From contig NZ_CAMLIX010000083.1 of NCBI RefSeq assembly GCF_946479975.1, positions 1 to 18,688 of the forward strand: a stretch of DNA of 18,688 bases, written 5' to 3'. The translations under genes and the position numbers were made by a program. The notes under the pieces were generated by a model, which ran no database searches, had not been told where the DNA came from, and saw nothing but the letters and a program-made list of their open reading frames with translations. Origin of the DNA: an uncultured Flavobacterium sp. GTDB taxonomy: Bacteria > Bacteroidota > Bacteroidia > Flavobacteriales > Flavobacteriaceae. This document shows, piece by piece, positions 6,020 to 14,500 of the stretch (position 1 is its first letter; every line of letters starts with the position of its first letter).

Positions 6020-6730
6020 TTACAATTGTTTACAATGTCTTTCTTGAAATTCCTGAGCATCTTGAATTGAATTAAATTCTACGAAAACAAGGGCTTCTTT
6101 GCAACTAATTTTTTTCTCTTTAATTAATTTTCCAATTAAAAATTCAAAAAGACTATAAGATCGGTGTTCTTCATTAATAAAATTTAGATATTCTTTTTTA
6201 AAAGGAAGTTTTTCATTTGTAATAATATGAATCAAAGTATTTTGCAATTCATCCAAATGACGTTCTGAATTTAATTTAAAATATTTTTCAATTTTAATTT
6301 CTTTATGGGTAAACGAAATTAGATTCTCAATCCCATTTCCATACATTGGACCATATCTGTAGTTGCGTGTTTTTTCTCCAGAGAAAGAATTTCCGTAAAT
6401 TACTAAGTTTTGTAATTCTGAATATTGGTATTCAATTTCATTTATCATTAAGAAATCTTCTTGAAAGGAAATTGTTCCGTCAAAATAACCGTTTAGATTT
6501 TCAAATTCTTTTAATCTAATAATCGTACTTGCTATTTCTAATAGCAAAGGAATTATTATTGGATAATAAAAATATTCGGGTAATTTATGATCTAGTAAGC
6601 GTTCAACTAATAATGCTGTTAAAAAGTATAATATTATTGTTGCAAAAGAAAAATAAGATATTTTTTCTGACCGAGTTAAATTAAAACCTTTTGGTTTTTC
6701 AGGAATAAAAATCGAAGCAGAAAAAAGCAT
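6020..6730 (-). CDS. Hypothetical two-helix membrane protein
   Basis: A 236-residue protein that I do not recognise. Two hydrophobic helices lie near residues 25-43 and 54-71 with a short loop between, followed by about 165 soluble residues with a strand-rich part (82-130, containing EYQYSELQNLVIYG) and a charged helical end. This layout resembles small bacterial proteins with a membrane hairpin and a PH-like domain, but that is only a guess from shape. The start codon follows the nadD stop with no intervening base, so it is almost certainly translated from the same message. No catalytic motif is visible. Confidence 0.75.
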   Translation of the reverse strand: MLFSASIFIPEKPKGFNLTRSEKISYFSFATIILYFLTALLVERLLDHKLPEYFYYPIIIPLLLEIASTIIRLKEFENLNGYFDGTISFQEDFLMINEIEYQYSELQNLVIYGNSFSGEKTRNYRYGPMYGNGIENLISFTHKEIKIEKYFKLNSERHLDELQNTLIHIITNEKLPFKKEYLNFINEEHRSYSLFEFLIGKLIKEKKISCKEALVFVEFNSIQDAQEFQERHCKQL

Positions 6731-7312
6731 TTACTTTTTATAAAAATTATTATGGTCAATATATTCCCAAACTTTCGGAGGAAGTAAGGGCTGAATATTT
6801 TTTCCTTCTTTAATATTATTTCTAATAAAAGTAGAAGAAATTTCTACAATTGGCGCATCAATAATATGAATTTTTGGATGTGATCTTAATTCCACATTTT
6901 CAGGTTCTTCAGAAATTCTTGGATATACATAAATATCATGATTGTCTAAAATTACTTCGTAGTTTTTCCATTTATGAAGTGTTTTCAAATTGTCTTCGCC
7001 CATAATCAATGAAAACTCATGAGTTGGATATTTCTCCTTTAAATAAGCTAAAGTAATTATGGTATAACTCGGCTGAGGTAATTTAAATTCGATATCAGAC
7101 GGTTTTATCTTCGGATAATCTTCTGTTGCCAGAAAAACCATTTGTAAGCGCTGCTGGTCGTCTAATAAAGTCGATTTTTTCTTTAACGGATTATGAGGTG
7201 TAACGACCATCCAAATCTGATCTAAATCGGCATATTCTGCCATGTGATTAGCAATGATCAAATGACCAACATGAATTGGATTATAAGTTCCGAAATAAAG
7301 ACCTATTTTCAT
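6731..7312 (-). CDS. nadD: Nicotinate-nucleotide adenylyltransferase
   Basis: A 193-residue protein of normal length. It converts nicotinate mononucleotide and ATP to deamido-NAD in the cytoplasm, a core NAD synthesis step. Visible motifs are the nucleotidyltransferase signature FGTYNPIHVGH (7-17; His14 and His17), MGEDNL (104-109) with Trp115, and the C-terminal ISSTFIR (158-164). It lies downstream of gmk in the same direction with a 110-base gap containing a small inverted repeat, and abuts the next gene directly. Its closeness to the NAMPT operon is notable, but a yicC-gmk-nadD order is ordinary in flavobacteria, so the two NAD loci may be neighbours by chance. Confidence 0.95.
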   Translation of the reverse strand: MKIGLYFGTYNPIHVGHLIIANHMAEYADLDQIWMVVTPHNPLKKKSTLLDDQQRLQMVFLATEDYPKIKPSDIEFKLPQPSYTIITLAYLKEKYPTHEFSLIMGEDNLKTLHKWKNYEVILDNHDIYVYPRISEEPENVELRSHPKIHIIDAPIVEISSTFIRNNIKEGKNIQPLLPPKVWEYIDHNNFYKK

Positions 7313-7350
7313 TTTTTGGAGTTTCGCTGAGAGTCGCTAAGATAGCACAA

Positions 7351-7386
7351 AGATTCGCAAAGTTTAAAATAAAACTTCGCGAATCT
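7351..7386. repeat. Inverted repeat between gmk and nadD
   Basis: AGATTCGCAAAGTTT (7351-7365) pairs with AAACTTCGCGAATCT (7372-7386) with one mismatch and a 6-base AT loop. Neighbouring bases from 7322 contain further TCGCTGAGAG/TCGCTAAG words of the same flavour. It has no T-run, so I call a dispersed repeat rather than a terminator. Confidence 0.6.
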
Positions 7387-7422
7387 CTTGTTTTTGCTTT
7401 GTATATCTCTATGGAACAAAAA

Positions 7423-7995
7423 TTATTTACTTACAAAATCCTTAACCAATTGGTGAGCTTCTTCCAAAGCTACTGGCAAATCATAGTTTTTGATAATTAC
7501 GTCAAATTGTGGAGCAGTTGCCAATTCTACAGAAGCTTTTGCTATACGCATATTGATTTTGTCTTCGCTCTCAGTAGAACGTTCTTTCAATCTTCGTTTA
7601 AGTTCGTCAACACTTGGAGGCTTAACAAAAACAGCTAATGTTTGTTCAGGAAATTTATGTTTAATACGAAGTCCGCCTGCAACATCAATGTCAAAAATCA
7701 CATTTTTTCCTAAAGCCCAGATTCTTTCAATTTCCGATTTTAAAGTTCCATAGAAATTATCTCTGTAAACTTCTTCCCATTCTAGGAAATCTTCCGCTTT
7801 AATGTGTTTTTTGAATTCCTCTAACGAAATAAAATAATAATCTTTTCCGTTAACTTCTTCCCCGCGAGGATCACGAGACGCAGCCGAGATTGAAAATTCT
7901 AAATTTAAATCTTCCTGACCTAGTAAATGTTTTACTATAGTTGTTTTTCCAGATCCTGAAGGTGCCGAAAAAACAATTAATTTTCCTTTGTTCAT
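7423..7995 (-). CDS. gmk: Guanylate kinase
   Basis: A 190-residue cytoplasmic enzyme phosphorylating GMP to GDP. The P-loop APSGSGKTT is at residues 11-19, the GMP-binding region SRDPRGEEVNGKDYYF at 40-55, and FDIDVAGG marks the second nucleotide region. The frame stays open to 8058, but I chose the Met at 7995 because it gives the usual MxKGKLIVFSAPSG start and leaves a 22-base gap to the upstream gene; the longer start would overlap that gene by 41 bases and add 21 residues unlike the family. Confidence 0.96.
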   Translation of the reverse strand: MNKGKLIVFSAPSGSGKTTIVKHLLGQEDLNLEFSISAASRDPRGEEVNGKDYYFISLEEFKKHIKAEDFLEWEEVYRDNFYGTLKSEIERIWALGKNVIFDIDVAGGLRIKHKFPEQTLAVFVKPPSVDELKRRLKERSTESEDKINMRIAKASVELATAPQFDVIIKNYDLPVALEEAHQLVKDFVSK

Positions 7996-8017
7996 TGTGT
8001 TTATTTGTGATCTGTCT

Positions 8018-8611
8018 TTAGAAATGAAATTCTTTTTCCAAGACAGATAGTAATTCATTGTATAAGATTAATTCGTCAACTTTTGGATAATGTTTTAGAT
8101 AGAAAGTTGGATTTTCAAAAGAAAACTCATTTTTAATACTTCCATTTCTAACGAATACTCTGTATGATTCACCGTCGATTGCATGCTTTTTATTTTTGGA
8201 TATTCCAAATTCTCCATCTTCGGACACAATCTTTGCAGTTGTGATTTTGTAATCTATTTCTTTTTGACTTGGCACATATTCTACATTACAGAGAATTAAA
8301 TTTAACCAAATCAGATCTGCATTTACTGGTTTTAATTTTCCGACACTCTCCTTTGGAAAACTAATTTGGTCAATTTTTGTTACCGTATTAAAATTTTTAG
8401 AATACCAAAATATATAAACAATCCACTCGCTTTTATCATTTTTAAACATTCTTAAAATGACATTTTTACTGTCAATTGAATTTTTATAAATACGAATTTC
8501 CTGTTGATATTCTAAAGTGTCAGAAATTTCTAAAACTTTATTTATTTCAGATACTTCTTGTCCAAAACAATTGAACATTATTAGAAAGAAGAAAATGAAA
8601 TAATACTTCAT
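8018..8611 (-). CDS. Hypothetical secreted protein
   Basis: A 197-residue protein with an N-terminal signal peptide (hydrophobic 4-14, probable cleavage after NCFG before Gln18, the common Flavobacterium pattern). The Cys15 context MFNC does not form a good lipobox, so a soluble periplasmic protein is more likely than a lipoprotein, but this is not certain. I recognise no domain. The gene lies between yicC (2 bases upstream) and gmk (22 bases downstream), so it is co-transcribed with housekeeping genes, although nothing suggests a shared function. Confidence 0.75.
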   Translation of the reverse strand: MKYYFIFFFLIMFNCFGQEVSEINKVLEISDTLEYQQEIRIYKNSIDSKNVILRMFKNDKSEWIVYIFWYSKNFNTVTKIDQISFPKESVGKLKPVNADLIWLNLILCNVEYVPSQKEIDYKITTAKIVSEDGEFGISKNKKHAIDGESYRVFVRNGSIKNEFSFENPTFYLKHYPKVDELILYNELLSVLEKEFHF

Positions 8612-8613
8612 GT

Positions 8614-9474
8614 TTAAAGTACATTCAAAACCTGCTCCTTAATCTTTTCCAATTCATCTTTCATCATCACAACCAGTTTCTGCATTTGAGCATGATTCGA
8701 TTTTGAACCCATTGTATTGATTTCACGTCCCATTTCTTGAGTGATAAAACCAAGCTTACGACCATTAGCTTCAGAACCATTTAAAGTTTCTAAAAAGTAA
8801 TCCAAATGATTCGTTAAACGAACTTTTTCCTCAGTAATATCTAGTTTTTCTAAATAATAGATTAATTCCTGTTCAAAACGGTTTTCATCTACATTTACCT
8901 GCAATTCTGAAATCGCGGTTTGCAAACGATCTTTAATAGCTTGAACGCGTTCTGGATCTAGTGCCAGCGCATCGTTCATATATTGGCGGATATTTCCAAT
9001 TCGGAGATTGAATTCTTTTTCAAGTGAAAGACCTTCATCTTTTCTAAAATTCAAGATGTTTTGAAGCGCTTCGTTAATGATAACCTGAATTTGATCCCAG
9101 TCATCTTCGTCAATTTCTTCGCGTTCTGTTTTTAATGTATCTGGCATACGAACTGCCATTTTCATTAATTCAGTTTCATCTGCATCAGGATATACTTCCT
9201 TTAATTGCGCGATATAATATTTTACAACAGGTACATTTACTTTTGTAGAAGTTTGCTCTGCGGTGTTTTCGATGTAAATCGCAAAATCAATTTTTCCTCT
9301 TTCTAATTTGGTCGAAATCTGAGTTCGTAATCCAAGTTCCATTTCGCGGTAAAGCGAAGGCATTCTTACATTCAGGTCTAAACCTTTACTGTTTAAAGAT
9401 TTTACTTCAACCGTAATTTTTTTTGTAGGCAATTGCAAAGAAGCTTTGCCAAACCCTGTCATAGATTGTATCAT
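8614..9474 (-). CDS. yicC: YicC family endoribonuclease
   Basis: A 286-residue protein, close to the family length of about 290. YicC proteins are RNases that cleave certain RNAs and are often encoded next to gmk. The N-terminal signature MIQSMTGFG starts at the Met at 9474, which I prefer over the open frame reaching 9495. The C-terminal domain has the diagnostic LGFITQEMGREINTMGSKSN block and a terminal KDELEKIKEQVLNV helix. The middle is largely helical and charged. It is probably the first gene of the yicC-secreted protein-gmk-nadD-membrane protein transcript; a TATCTTTG element lies just upstream. Confidence 0.93.
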   Translation of the reverse strand: MIQSMTGFGKASLQLPTKKITVEVKSLNSKGLDLNVRMPSLYREMELGLRTQISTKLERGKIDFAIYIENTAEQTSTKVNVPVVKYYIAQLKEVYPDADETELMKMAVRMPDTLKTEREEIDEDDWDQIQVIINEALQNILNFRKDEGLSLEKEFNLRIGNIRQYMNDALALDPERVQAIKDRLQTAISELQVNVDENRFEQELIYYLEKLDITEEKVRLTNHLDYFLETLNGSEANGRKLGFITQEMGREINTMGSKSNHAQMQKLVVMMKDELEKIKEQVLNVL

Positions 9475-9492
9475 ATAATGAGTATAAAGGCG

Positions 9493-9500
9493 CAAAGATA
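9493..9500 (-). promoter_or_regulatory. Putative -7 box for yicC
   Basis: On the minus strand the sequence reads TATCTTTG, matching the Bacteroidetes -7 consensus TAnnTTTG, and it ends about 18 bases before the yicC start. I found no convincing -33 TTG at the usual distance, so the call is tentative. Confidence 0.4.
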
Positions 9501-9567
9501 ATTAAAAGTTTGCTGCTTTGTGTTGTAAATTGTAAATCAGTTTCGTAAGGCTAATTTTATAAAATTC

Positions 9568-9915
9568 TTACGATAATGCTTTTATAACTTCAGTCACATT
9601 TTTTTGGCTGTTGCCGATGTAAATTTTATCCTCAATTATAAAAACCGGACGACTTAAGAAAGTGTAATGTTCTAGAATGTATTTTTTAAAATCAGCTTCG
9701 GTTAGAGATTTGTCTTTTAAACCCATTGATTTATACAATTGTGCTTTTCTGCTGAATAATGCTTCATAACTTCCAGAAAGTTTATGCATTTCTTCCAGCT
9801 GTTCTTCCGTAATTGGATCTTGTCGAATGTCTTGAAAAACCAAATTGTTTTTAGGTAAGCTTTTAATGATTTTTCTGCACGTATCGCAAGAAGCTAAATA
9901 ATATATTTTGTCCAT
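9568..9915 (-). CDS. ArsC/Spx-fold thioredoxin-like protein (arsenate reductase family)
   Basis: A 115-residue protein of ArsC/Spx/YffB length. It starts MDKIYYLASCDTCRKI with a CxxC pair (Cys10, Cys13), followed by a helix, the FQDIRQDPITEEQLEEM segment typical of the family, an FSRKAQLYKS segment, and a C-terminal LSRPVFIIEDKIYIG in which the RPV Arg-Pro matches the conserved cis-Pro site. The CxxC and lack of an ars operon make a redox or regulatory role as likely as true arsenate reduction. The Met at 9915 is preferred to the open frame reaching 9951, which adds 12 residues that do not fit. The DinB-like gene is transcribed divergently from it. Confidence 0.88.
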   Translation of the reverse strand: MDKIYYLASCDTCRKIIKSLPKNNLVFQDIRQDPITEEQLEEMHKLSGSYEALFSRKAQLYKSMGLKDKSLTEADFKKYILEHYTFLSRPVFIIEDKIYIGNSQKNVTEVIKALS

Positions 9916-9993
9916 GATTTTGAGTTTTATTAGACTACAAAGAAAAATCATTTGAAACTTAAAAATGATTAATTTTAGAAAAAAAATATAATT

Positions 9994-10449
9994 ATGAATC
10001 CAGTTCTTGAAACACAGAAAACAATTAGAGAAATTTTATTGCAGCTTATAGATCATCATTCTTTAGAGCAACTAAACAAAATACCGCAGGGTTTTAATAA
10101 TAATATTATCTGGAATGTGGGCCACTGTGTTGCGGCACAGCAAACTTTAGTTTATAAATTGTCAGGACTGCCAACAATGGTTTCTGAAGATTTTATTGCA
10201 AAATATAGAAAAGGAACCAAACCTGAAGGAGATGTTTCTGAAGATGAGGTAAATGAAATTAGAACATTTTTACTAAGTACTTTTGAAAAAACAAAAAATG
10301 ATTTTGAAAGCGGTCTTTTTGTTGATTATCATGAATATACAACAAGCATGGGATTTACGCTTCGAAATGTAAATGATGCTTTAAACTTTAATAACTATCA
10401 CGAAGGAATTCATACTGGAATTGCAATGACGCTTAGAAAATTGGTTTAA
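9994..10449 (+). CDS. DinB-superfamily protein
   Basis: A 151-residue four-helix-bundle protein of the DinB/YfiT-like metalloprotein superfamily. The three metal-ligand histidines can be placed at His44 (WNVGHCVAAQQ, 40-50), His136 and His140 (NYHEGIHTGI, 134-143), the usual spacing of one early and two late His. Members include DNA-damage-inducible proteins of unknown reaction and thiol-dependent transferases; the specific role cannot be told. It is a single-gene unit, divergent from the ArsC-like gene and ending in a hairpin shared with the convergent rlpA-like gene. Confidence 0.88.
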   Translation: MNPVLETQKTIREILLQLIDHHSLEQLNKIPQGFNNNIIWNVGHCVAAQQTLVYKLSGLPTMVSEDFIAKYRKGTKPEGDVSEDEVNEIRTFLLSTFEKTKNDFESGLFVDYHEYTTSMGFTLRNVNDALNFNNYHEGIHTGIAMTLRKLV

Positions 10450-10455
10450 ATATAA

Positions 10456-10481
10456 AATCCCGCTTCAAGCGGGATTTTTTT
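10456..10481. terminator. Bidirectional terminator between the DinB-like and RlpA-like genes
   Basis: ATCCCGCTT-C-AAGCGGGAT forms a perfect stem with TTTTTT on the plus strand and an A-run on the other side. It starts a few bases after the DinB-like stop and touches the RlpA-like stop codon, so it can serve both convergent genes. Confidence 0.85.
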
Positions 10482-10971
10482 ATTCTAATATGGTCTCGAT
10501 AGTTACTTTCATAGCACCTGCACCTTTGTGTTTGGTAATCTCCATAAAAGCTCTTTTTGACAAATCGATTTCTCGGGTTTTTACAAATGGACCTCTATCG
10601 GTAATTTTTACGATAACAAACTTTCCGTTTGCTTCATTTGTTACTTTTACTCGAGTTCCAAATGGAAGTTTTTTATGCGCCGCAGTATAACTGTTGTTGT
10701 TGAATCGGCTTCCGTTAGCAGTTCTTTTTCCATTAAAACGATCAGCATAGTAGGAGGCATGAGCGTTTTTTTTGTATGGTCTTAGTTTTAAACCTTTATC
10801 TGTAAATACAGAATCTACAGGTAACGCAATAATATTTGGTTTTGCATTTTTAACAGTATCTTGAATAATTTTAGGTTCTGTTGTAGGTTTGGTTTGGCTT
10901 ATAACATAACTAAAGCCGCTAATTAAAGTCAGTGCGATTGTGGCGAATAAAATGTTTTTTTTATTTCTCAT
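10480..10971 (-). CDS. RlpA-like DPBB protein (septal ring lytic transglycosylase family)
   Basis: A 163-residue exported protein. An N-terminal hydrophobic helix (8-25) acts as signal peptide or anchor, followed by a linker of about 45 residues, then a double-psi beta-barrel with [16 protein letters not shown] (72-87), [23 protein letters not shown] and [10 protein letters not shown]. These are the RlpA hallmarks, including the DRGPF and IDLS motifs with the catalytic Asp. RlpA acts on peptidoglycan in the periplasm, cutting denuded glycan strands. It lacks a C-terminal SPOR domain, so septal targeting as in Pseudomonas RlpA is not evident. It stands as a single gene between two terminators. 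Confidence 0.9.
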   Translation of the reverse strand: MRNKKNILFATIALTLISGFSYVISQTKPTTEPKIIQDTVKNAKPNIIALPVDSVFTDKGLKLRPYKKNAHASYYADRFNGKRTANGSRFNNNSYTAAHKKLPFGTRVKVTNEANGKFVIVKITDRGPFVKTREIDLSKRAFMEITKHKGAGAMKVTIETILE

Positions 10972-11024
10972 GGGTTATTGTTTTTCAGACTTGGGGGGAG
11001 TTTGTACAAATAATATGCCGAGAT

Positions 11025-11051
11025 AAAAAAAGCCCTAAAAAAGGGCTTTTA
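11025..11051 (-). terminator. Terminator of the four-helix membrane protein gene
   Basis: On the minus strand AAAAGCCCT and AGGGCTTTT pair around a T-rich loop and are followed by more T. It lies about 10 bases past the stop at 11061. Confidence 0.8.
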
Positions 11052-11060
11052 ATTGGTTTT

Positions 11061-11483
11061 TTAGAACCAAAGGTTCCAGGGAATTCTACTTAAAATAAGC
11101 AATAATCCTAATCCGTAAAAAATAGCAAAGGTTTTAAATTTAGCTTCGCTGTTGATTAATTTTTTATGTTTAGACCATCCAATTGTAATTAGAACGATGG
11201 CAATAAGATTGATTAACGGGTGTTCTAATGATGTTAATCTTAATGCTGCATTCGACATTTGTCCGAAAGCTGCTTTTCCTAACGGAGAAACAAAATATAA
11301 TATTAAACCGATCAATAATTGTGTATGAGTTCCAATTAAAGCAAATAAAGCAATTTTGCGATCTTTAGCTGTAAACTCTTTTTTTGAAGTAACTCCAATG
11401 ATAGCATTAACCACTGCAACCAGCAAAAGAAGCAACGCTAAATATGCCCAACCAGAGTGAAATTTTTGTAGAAAATTATACAT
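11061..11483 (-). CDS. Small four-helix membrane protein with conserved-looking His residues
   Basis: A 140-residue protein with four predicted membrane helices (about 12-31, 43-65, 89-104, 117-134) and His9, His53 and His88 at or near helix ends, a pattern that recalls small heme-binding b-type proteins. Related flavobacterial sequences appear, from memory, under the misleading name ribosomal protein L27; this protein has no ribosomal character. I chose the Met at 11483 because a longer open frame to 11540 would run through the upstream terminator and a TATATTTG element. It appears to be monocistronic. The function is unknown. Confidence 0.75.
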   Translation of the reverse strand: MYNFLQKFHSGWAYLALLLLLVAVVNAIIGVTSKKEFTAKDRKIALFALIGTHTQLLIGLILYFVSPLGKAAFGQMSNAALRLTSLEHPLINLIAIVLITIGWSKHKKLINSEAKFKTFAIFYGLGLLLILSRIPWNLWF

Positions 11484-11505
11484 AAACCTTGTTTTTTGTT
11501 TGAAA

Positions 11506-11513
11506 CAAATATA
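11506..11513 (-). promoter_or_regulatory. Putative -7 box for the four-helix membrane protein
   Basis: The minus strand reads TATATTTG, matching TAnnTTTG, about 22 bases before the chosen start at 11483. It supports that start over an upstream one. Confidence 0.45.
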
Positions 11514-11525
11514 ACAAAAATGACT

Positions 11526-11567
11526 AAAAAAAAACGGCATTAAACTTTAAAAGTCAATGCCGTTTTT
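11526..11567 (-). terminator. Terminator of the TonB-dependent receptor gene
   Basis: On the minus strand AAAACGGCATT pairs with AATGCCGTTTT around a 14-base loop, followed by a long T-run. It begins about 22 bases past the receptor stop. Confidence 0.85.
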
Positions 11568-11588
11568 ATTATTTAGGATGGTTCTTTA

Positions 11589-14500
11589 TTAGTTGAAAGA
11601 ATATCTTGCTCCAACTTGCATTTGCCATCTTGATGATTGTAAACCTACGTCATCAATTTGGTTTTTAACATTCGTTGTAGTGCTTGGAGCATAAGTGAAT
11701 GTTGGAGTTGTTCCATTTGCTAAGAATCCACTGTGTTTAAGAAGTAAGATTTGATCGTTTGACATAAAGTATCTTCTTCCCCAGTTTTTATTTAACAAAT
11801 TTGTAAAGTTAAAGATATCAGCTGTAAATTCTAATTTATGGCTTTTCTTATTAACATTTATTGAGAATTCCTGAGCAATTTTCACATCTATAACATGACT
11901 CCAATCTAAACGATCTCCGTTACGTTCTGCATATTTACCTCTTCTGCTGCTTAAATATTTATCATTTGAGATAAAAGAATTAAAAGCTTCCCATTGTTGA
12001 TCTGCTGTCATTGTCGCAGTAGGAGTGAAAACTATTTCACCTTTGTTAGCAGGAACATATATTAATGCTGAAGCTGCAAAAGTATCACGCAATAAGTTAC
12101 CAGCATCATCATAAACATAGCTAAAAGGAGTTCCTTGAGTACCTTCGTAATAAAGACCAATAGTAGTTTTAATTGATTTATTCCATTTGAATTTTATAGA
12201 AGAATTAGCAAGTACTCTTGATCCTTGATCAAAATCTGATCTAGATACTCCAGAAATTGCATTTGAACCGTTAACAGTTTCTATGAATTGCCATTGTGAA
12301 CTGTTTTGAGAACTTGTTGCATCCATCCAAACATATGACTCTCCATAAGCATACGTTGCAGAAAAATTTGCGTCAATAAAATCTGACGTGAAGTTCTTAG
12401 CTACAGTAAAGTTTGTATTCCATGAACTTCCTGCTTTTTTATTAGATGCCAAATAAATACCTTGGTAAGTATTATCGATACGAACATTTCCATTGTATCT
12501 TGGTCTGTTGTCTGCTCCTGTTAAATTACTTACAGGTGCATCAATGTTTAAGTTTTCGTATTGGATTGAGTTAAGGTTTTCATTCCAAATTGCTTCAGCA
12601 GATATTACCCAGCCAGCACCTAATTTACGATCGAAAGCTAAGCTAGTTTTTAAAACTTGTGGAAGCTTAAAATCTTTAGCAAATAAATCGATATTTCCAC
12701 CTACTTTCCCGCTTCCAGGTAATGGACCTAAAGCAACACCATTTGAATTTAATTGGCTATCAACACTAGTGTTAGGATTGAAGTTTGGTGTAGGAGTAGC
12801 AGTAGCATTGTTTATCTGGATACTGTTTTGAGAAATACCGTTATTATTGTATGCTCCACCAGGCCATACTAATGGAACTCTTGAAGTAAATACACCAATA
12901 CCTCCTCTAACCTGAGTTTCTTTATCTCCGTTTACGTCGTAGTTAAAACCGATTCTAGGTGAGAAATGTACTGTGCTTTTAATAGGCTGACCAACTTTTG
13001 CTCCTTTTAAATCTTTTCCTTTAGCTTCCAAAAGGCCAACTGTTCTTGTATTAAAATCTTCATTCACAAGTCCATCATACCATACTGGCATATCAGCTCT
13101 TACACCAACATTTAAGCGAAAGTTGTCTGATACTCTAATATTGTCTTGAACATATAAACCAAATTGATTCATGTTAAAATCAGCAGCTCCTTGAGAATCA
13201 TCTCCTGAACCACCATATAATGAATATCCTAAACGGTAACGGTATGCCTTAACTCCTGTCATGAAATCGCTTACGCTATTGTAATCATACGCACCATAGT
13301 TTCTATTTATAAATACGTTTTTGGCGTGAGATAATTCATTGTGAGTACCAATTAAAATATTATGTTTACCCACATTAATTTCAAAGTTATCTGTTATAGT
13401 TAACACTCTTTGATTTAATAAGTTTGCTGTAGAACTTGCTTCAGATCCGAAAAATATAGTTGCACCAACACCATCTCTAATAGTTACTGTTGGGAATGGA
13501 TTTCCAGATGCATCTCTATCATCATTAACGGATGTGTATCCAACAACTAAGTTATTCGAAAATTTATTATTGAATCTAGTGTTTAATTCTAACGATGCTG
13601 AATTTGTAATAGATTCAAAAGATTGAGCACCGTTCAAGAAATTAATTGAAGTGTTTGAAGAACGGAATGGAGAAAAGTTCGTAGCTTTTACATAACTGTT
13701 TTTAACAGATAATTTATTGTTATCATTAATGTTCCAGTCAATTTTAGCAATTAATTTATCACTTGTCAATGATAATTTATTATTTTGATATGATCCAGGG
13801 TTGTAATTATATGTATTTATTAAATAATTACTTAAACTTTCTAACCCTGCTGCTTTTGTAGTTCCTGTGTAATTTGCAATATCAAAAGGCTGTGGTGTAT
13901 CATTCTCCTGTCTTTCATAGTTAATGAAATAGAATAATTTGTCTTTTAAAATTGCTCCTCCAGCTCTAACACCGTATGTTTGTGCTGTAAAATCACCTAA
14001 TTTTTTTCTTTCGATGCCGCTTCCGCTGCGTGTTGGAGTCTTTCCAGCCAAAGATTGGTCTCTGTATAAGAAATAAGCAGAGCCATCAAAGTTATTTGTT
14101 CCAGAACGTGTAATAGCACTAATTGCTCCTCCAGCAAATCCTGATAATTTAACATCATAAGGAGAAACACTCACTTGGAATTGCTCAATTGCATCTAATG
14201 AAATTGGAGAAACTCCTGTTTGTCCACCGTTTGTACCGTTTGCAGCTAATCCAAAAACGTCGTTGTTTACAGCTCCGTCAATGTAAATTGCGTTAAATCT
14301 ATTATTTTGTCCACCAATTGAGATTTGATCATCTCCACGTAATTGTGCTTGTGGTGTAAGTCTTGCAAAGTCAGCAATGTTTCTTGATAAAGATGGTAAT
14401 TCATTGATCTTGTCGTGATCGATAATTGTTTGAGCACCAGTCTTTTTAGAGTTAAAAGTTGCGTCTTTTTTACCAACAACTACAACTTCACTAAGTTGGT

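Noticed and set aside
6731..7312. nadD as a member of the NAD/ADP-ribose operon
   Set aside because: It is on the opposite strand, behind terminators, and part of the common yicC-gmk-nadD group; closeness alone is not evidence of a joint system.
7276..7638. Plus-strand open frame of 120 codons
   Set aside because: It overlaps the start of nadD and the end of gmk on the other strand and has no protein-like motifs; it is a shadow of real genes.
9543..9573. Hairpin TCGTAAG/CTTACGA at the end of the ArsC-like gene
   Set aside because: It includes the stop codon and has no T-run, so I do not call it a terminator.
12493..12831. Plus-strand open frame of 112 codons
   Set aside because: It lies fully inside the TonB-dependent receptor gene on the opposite strand and shows no domain.
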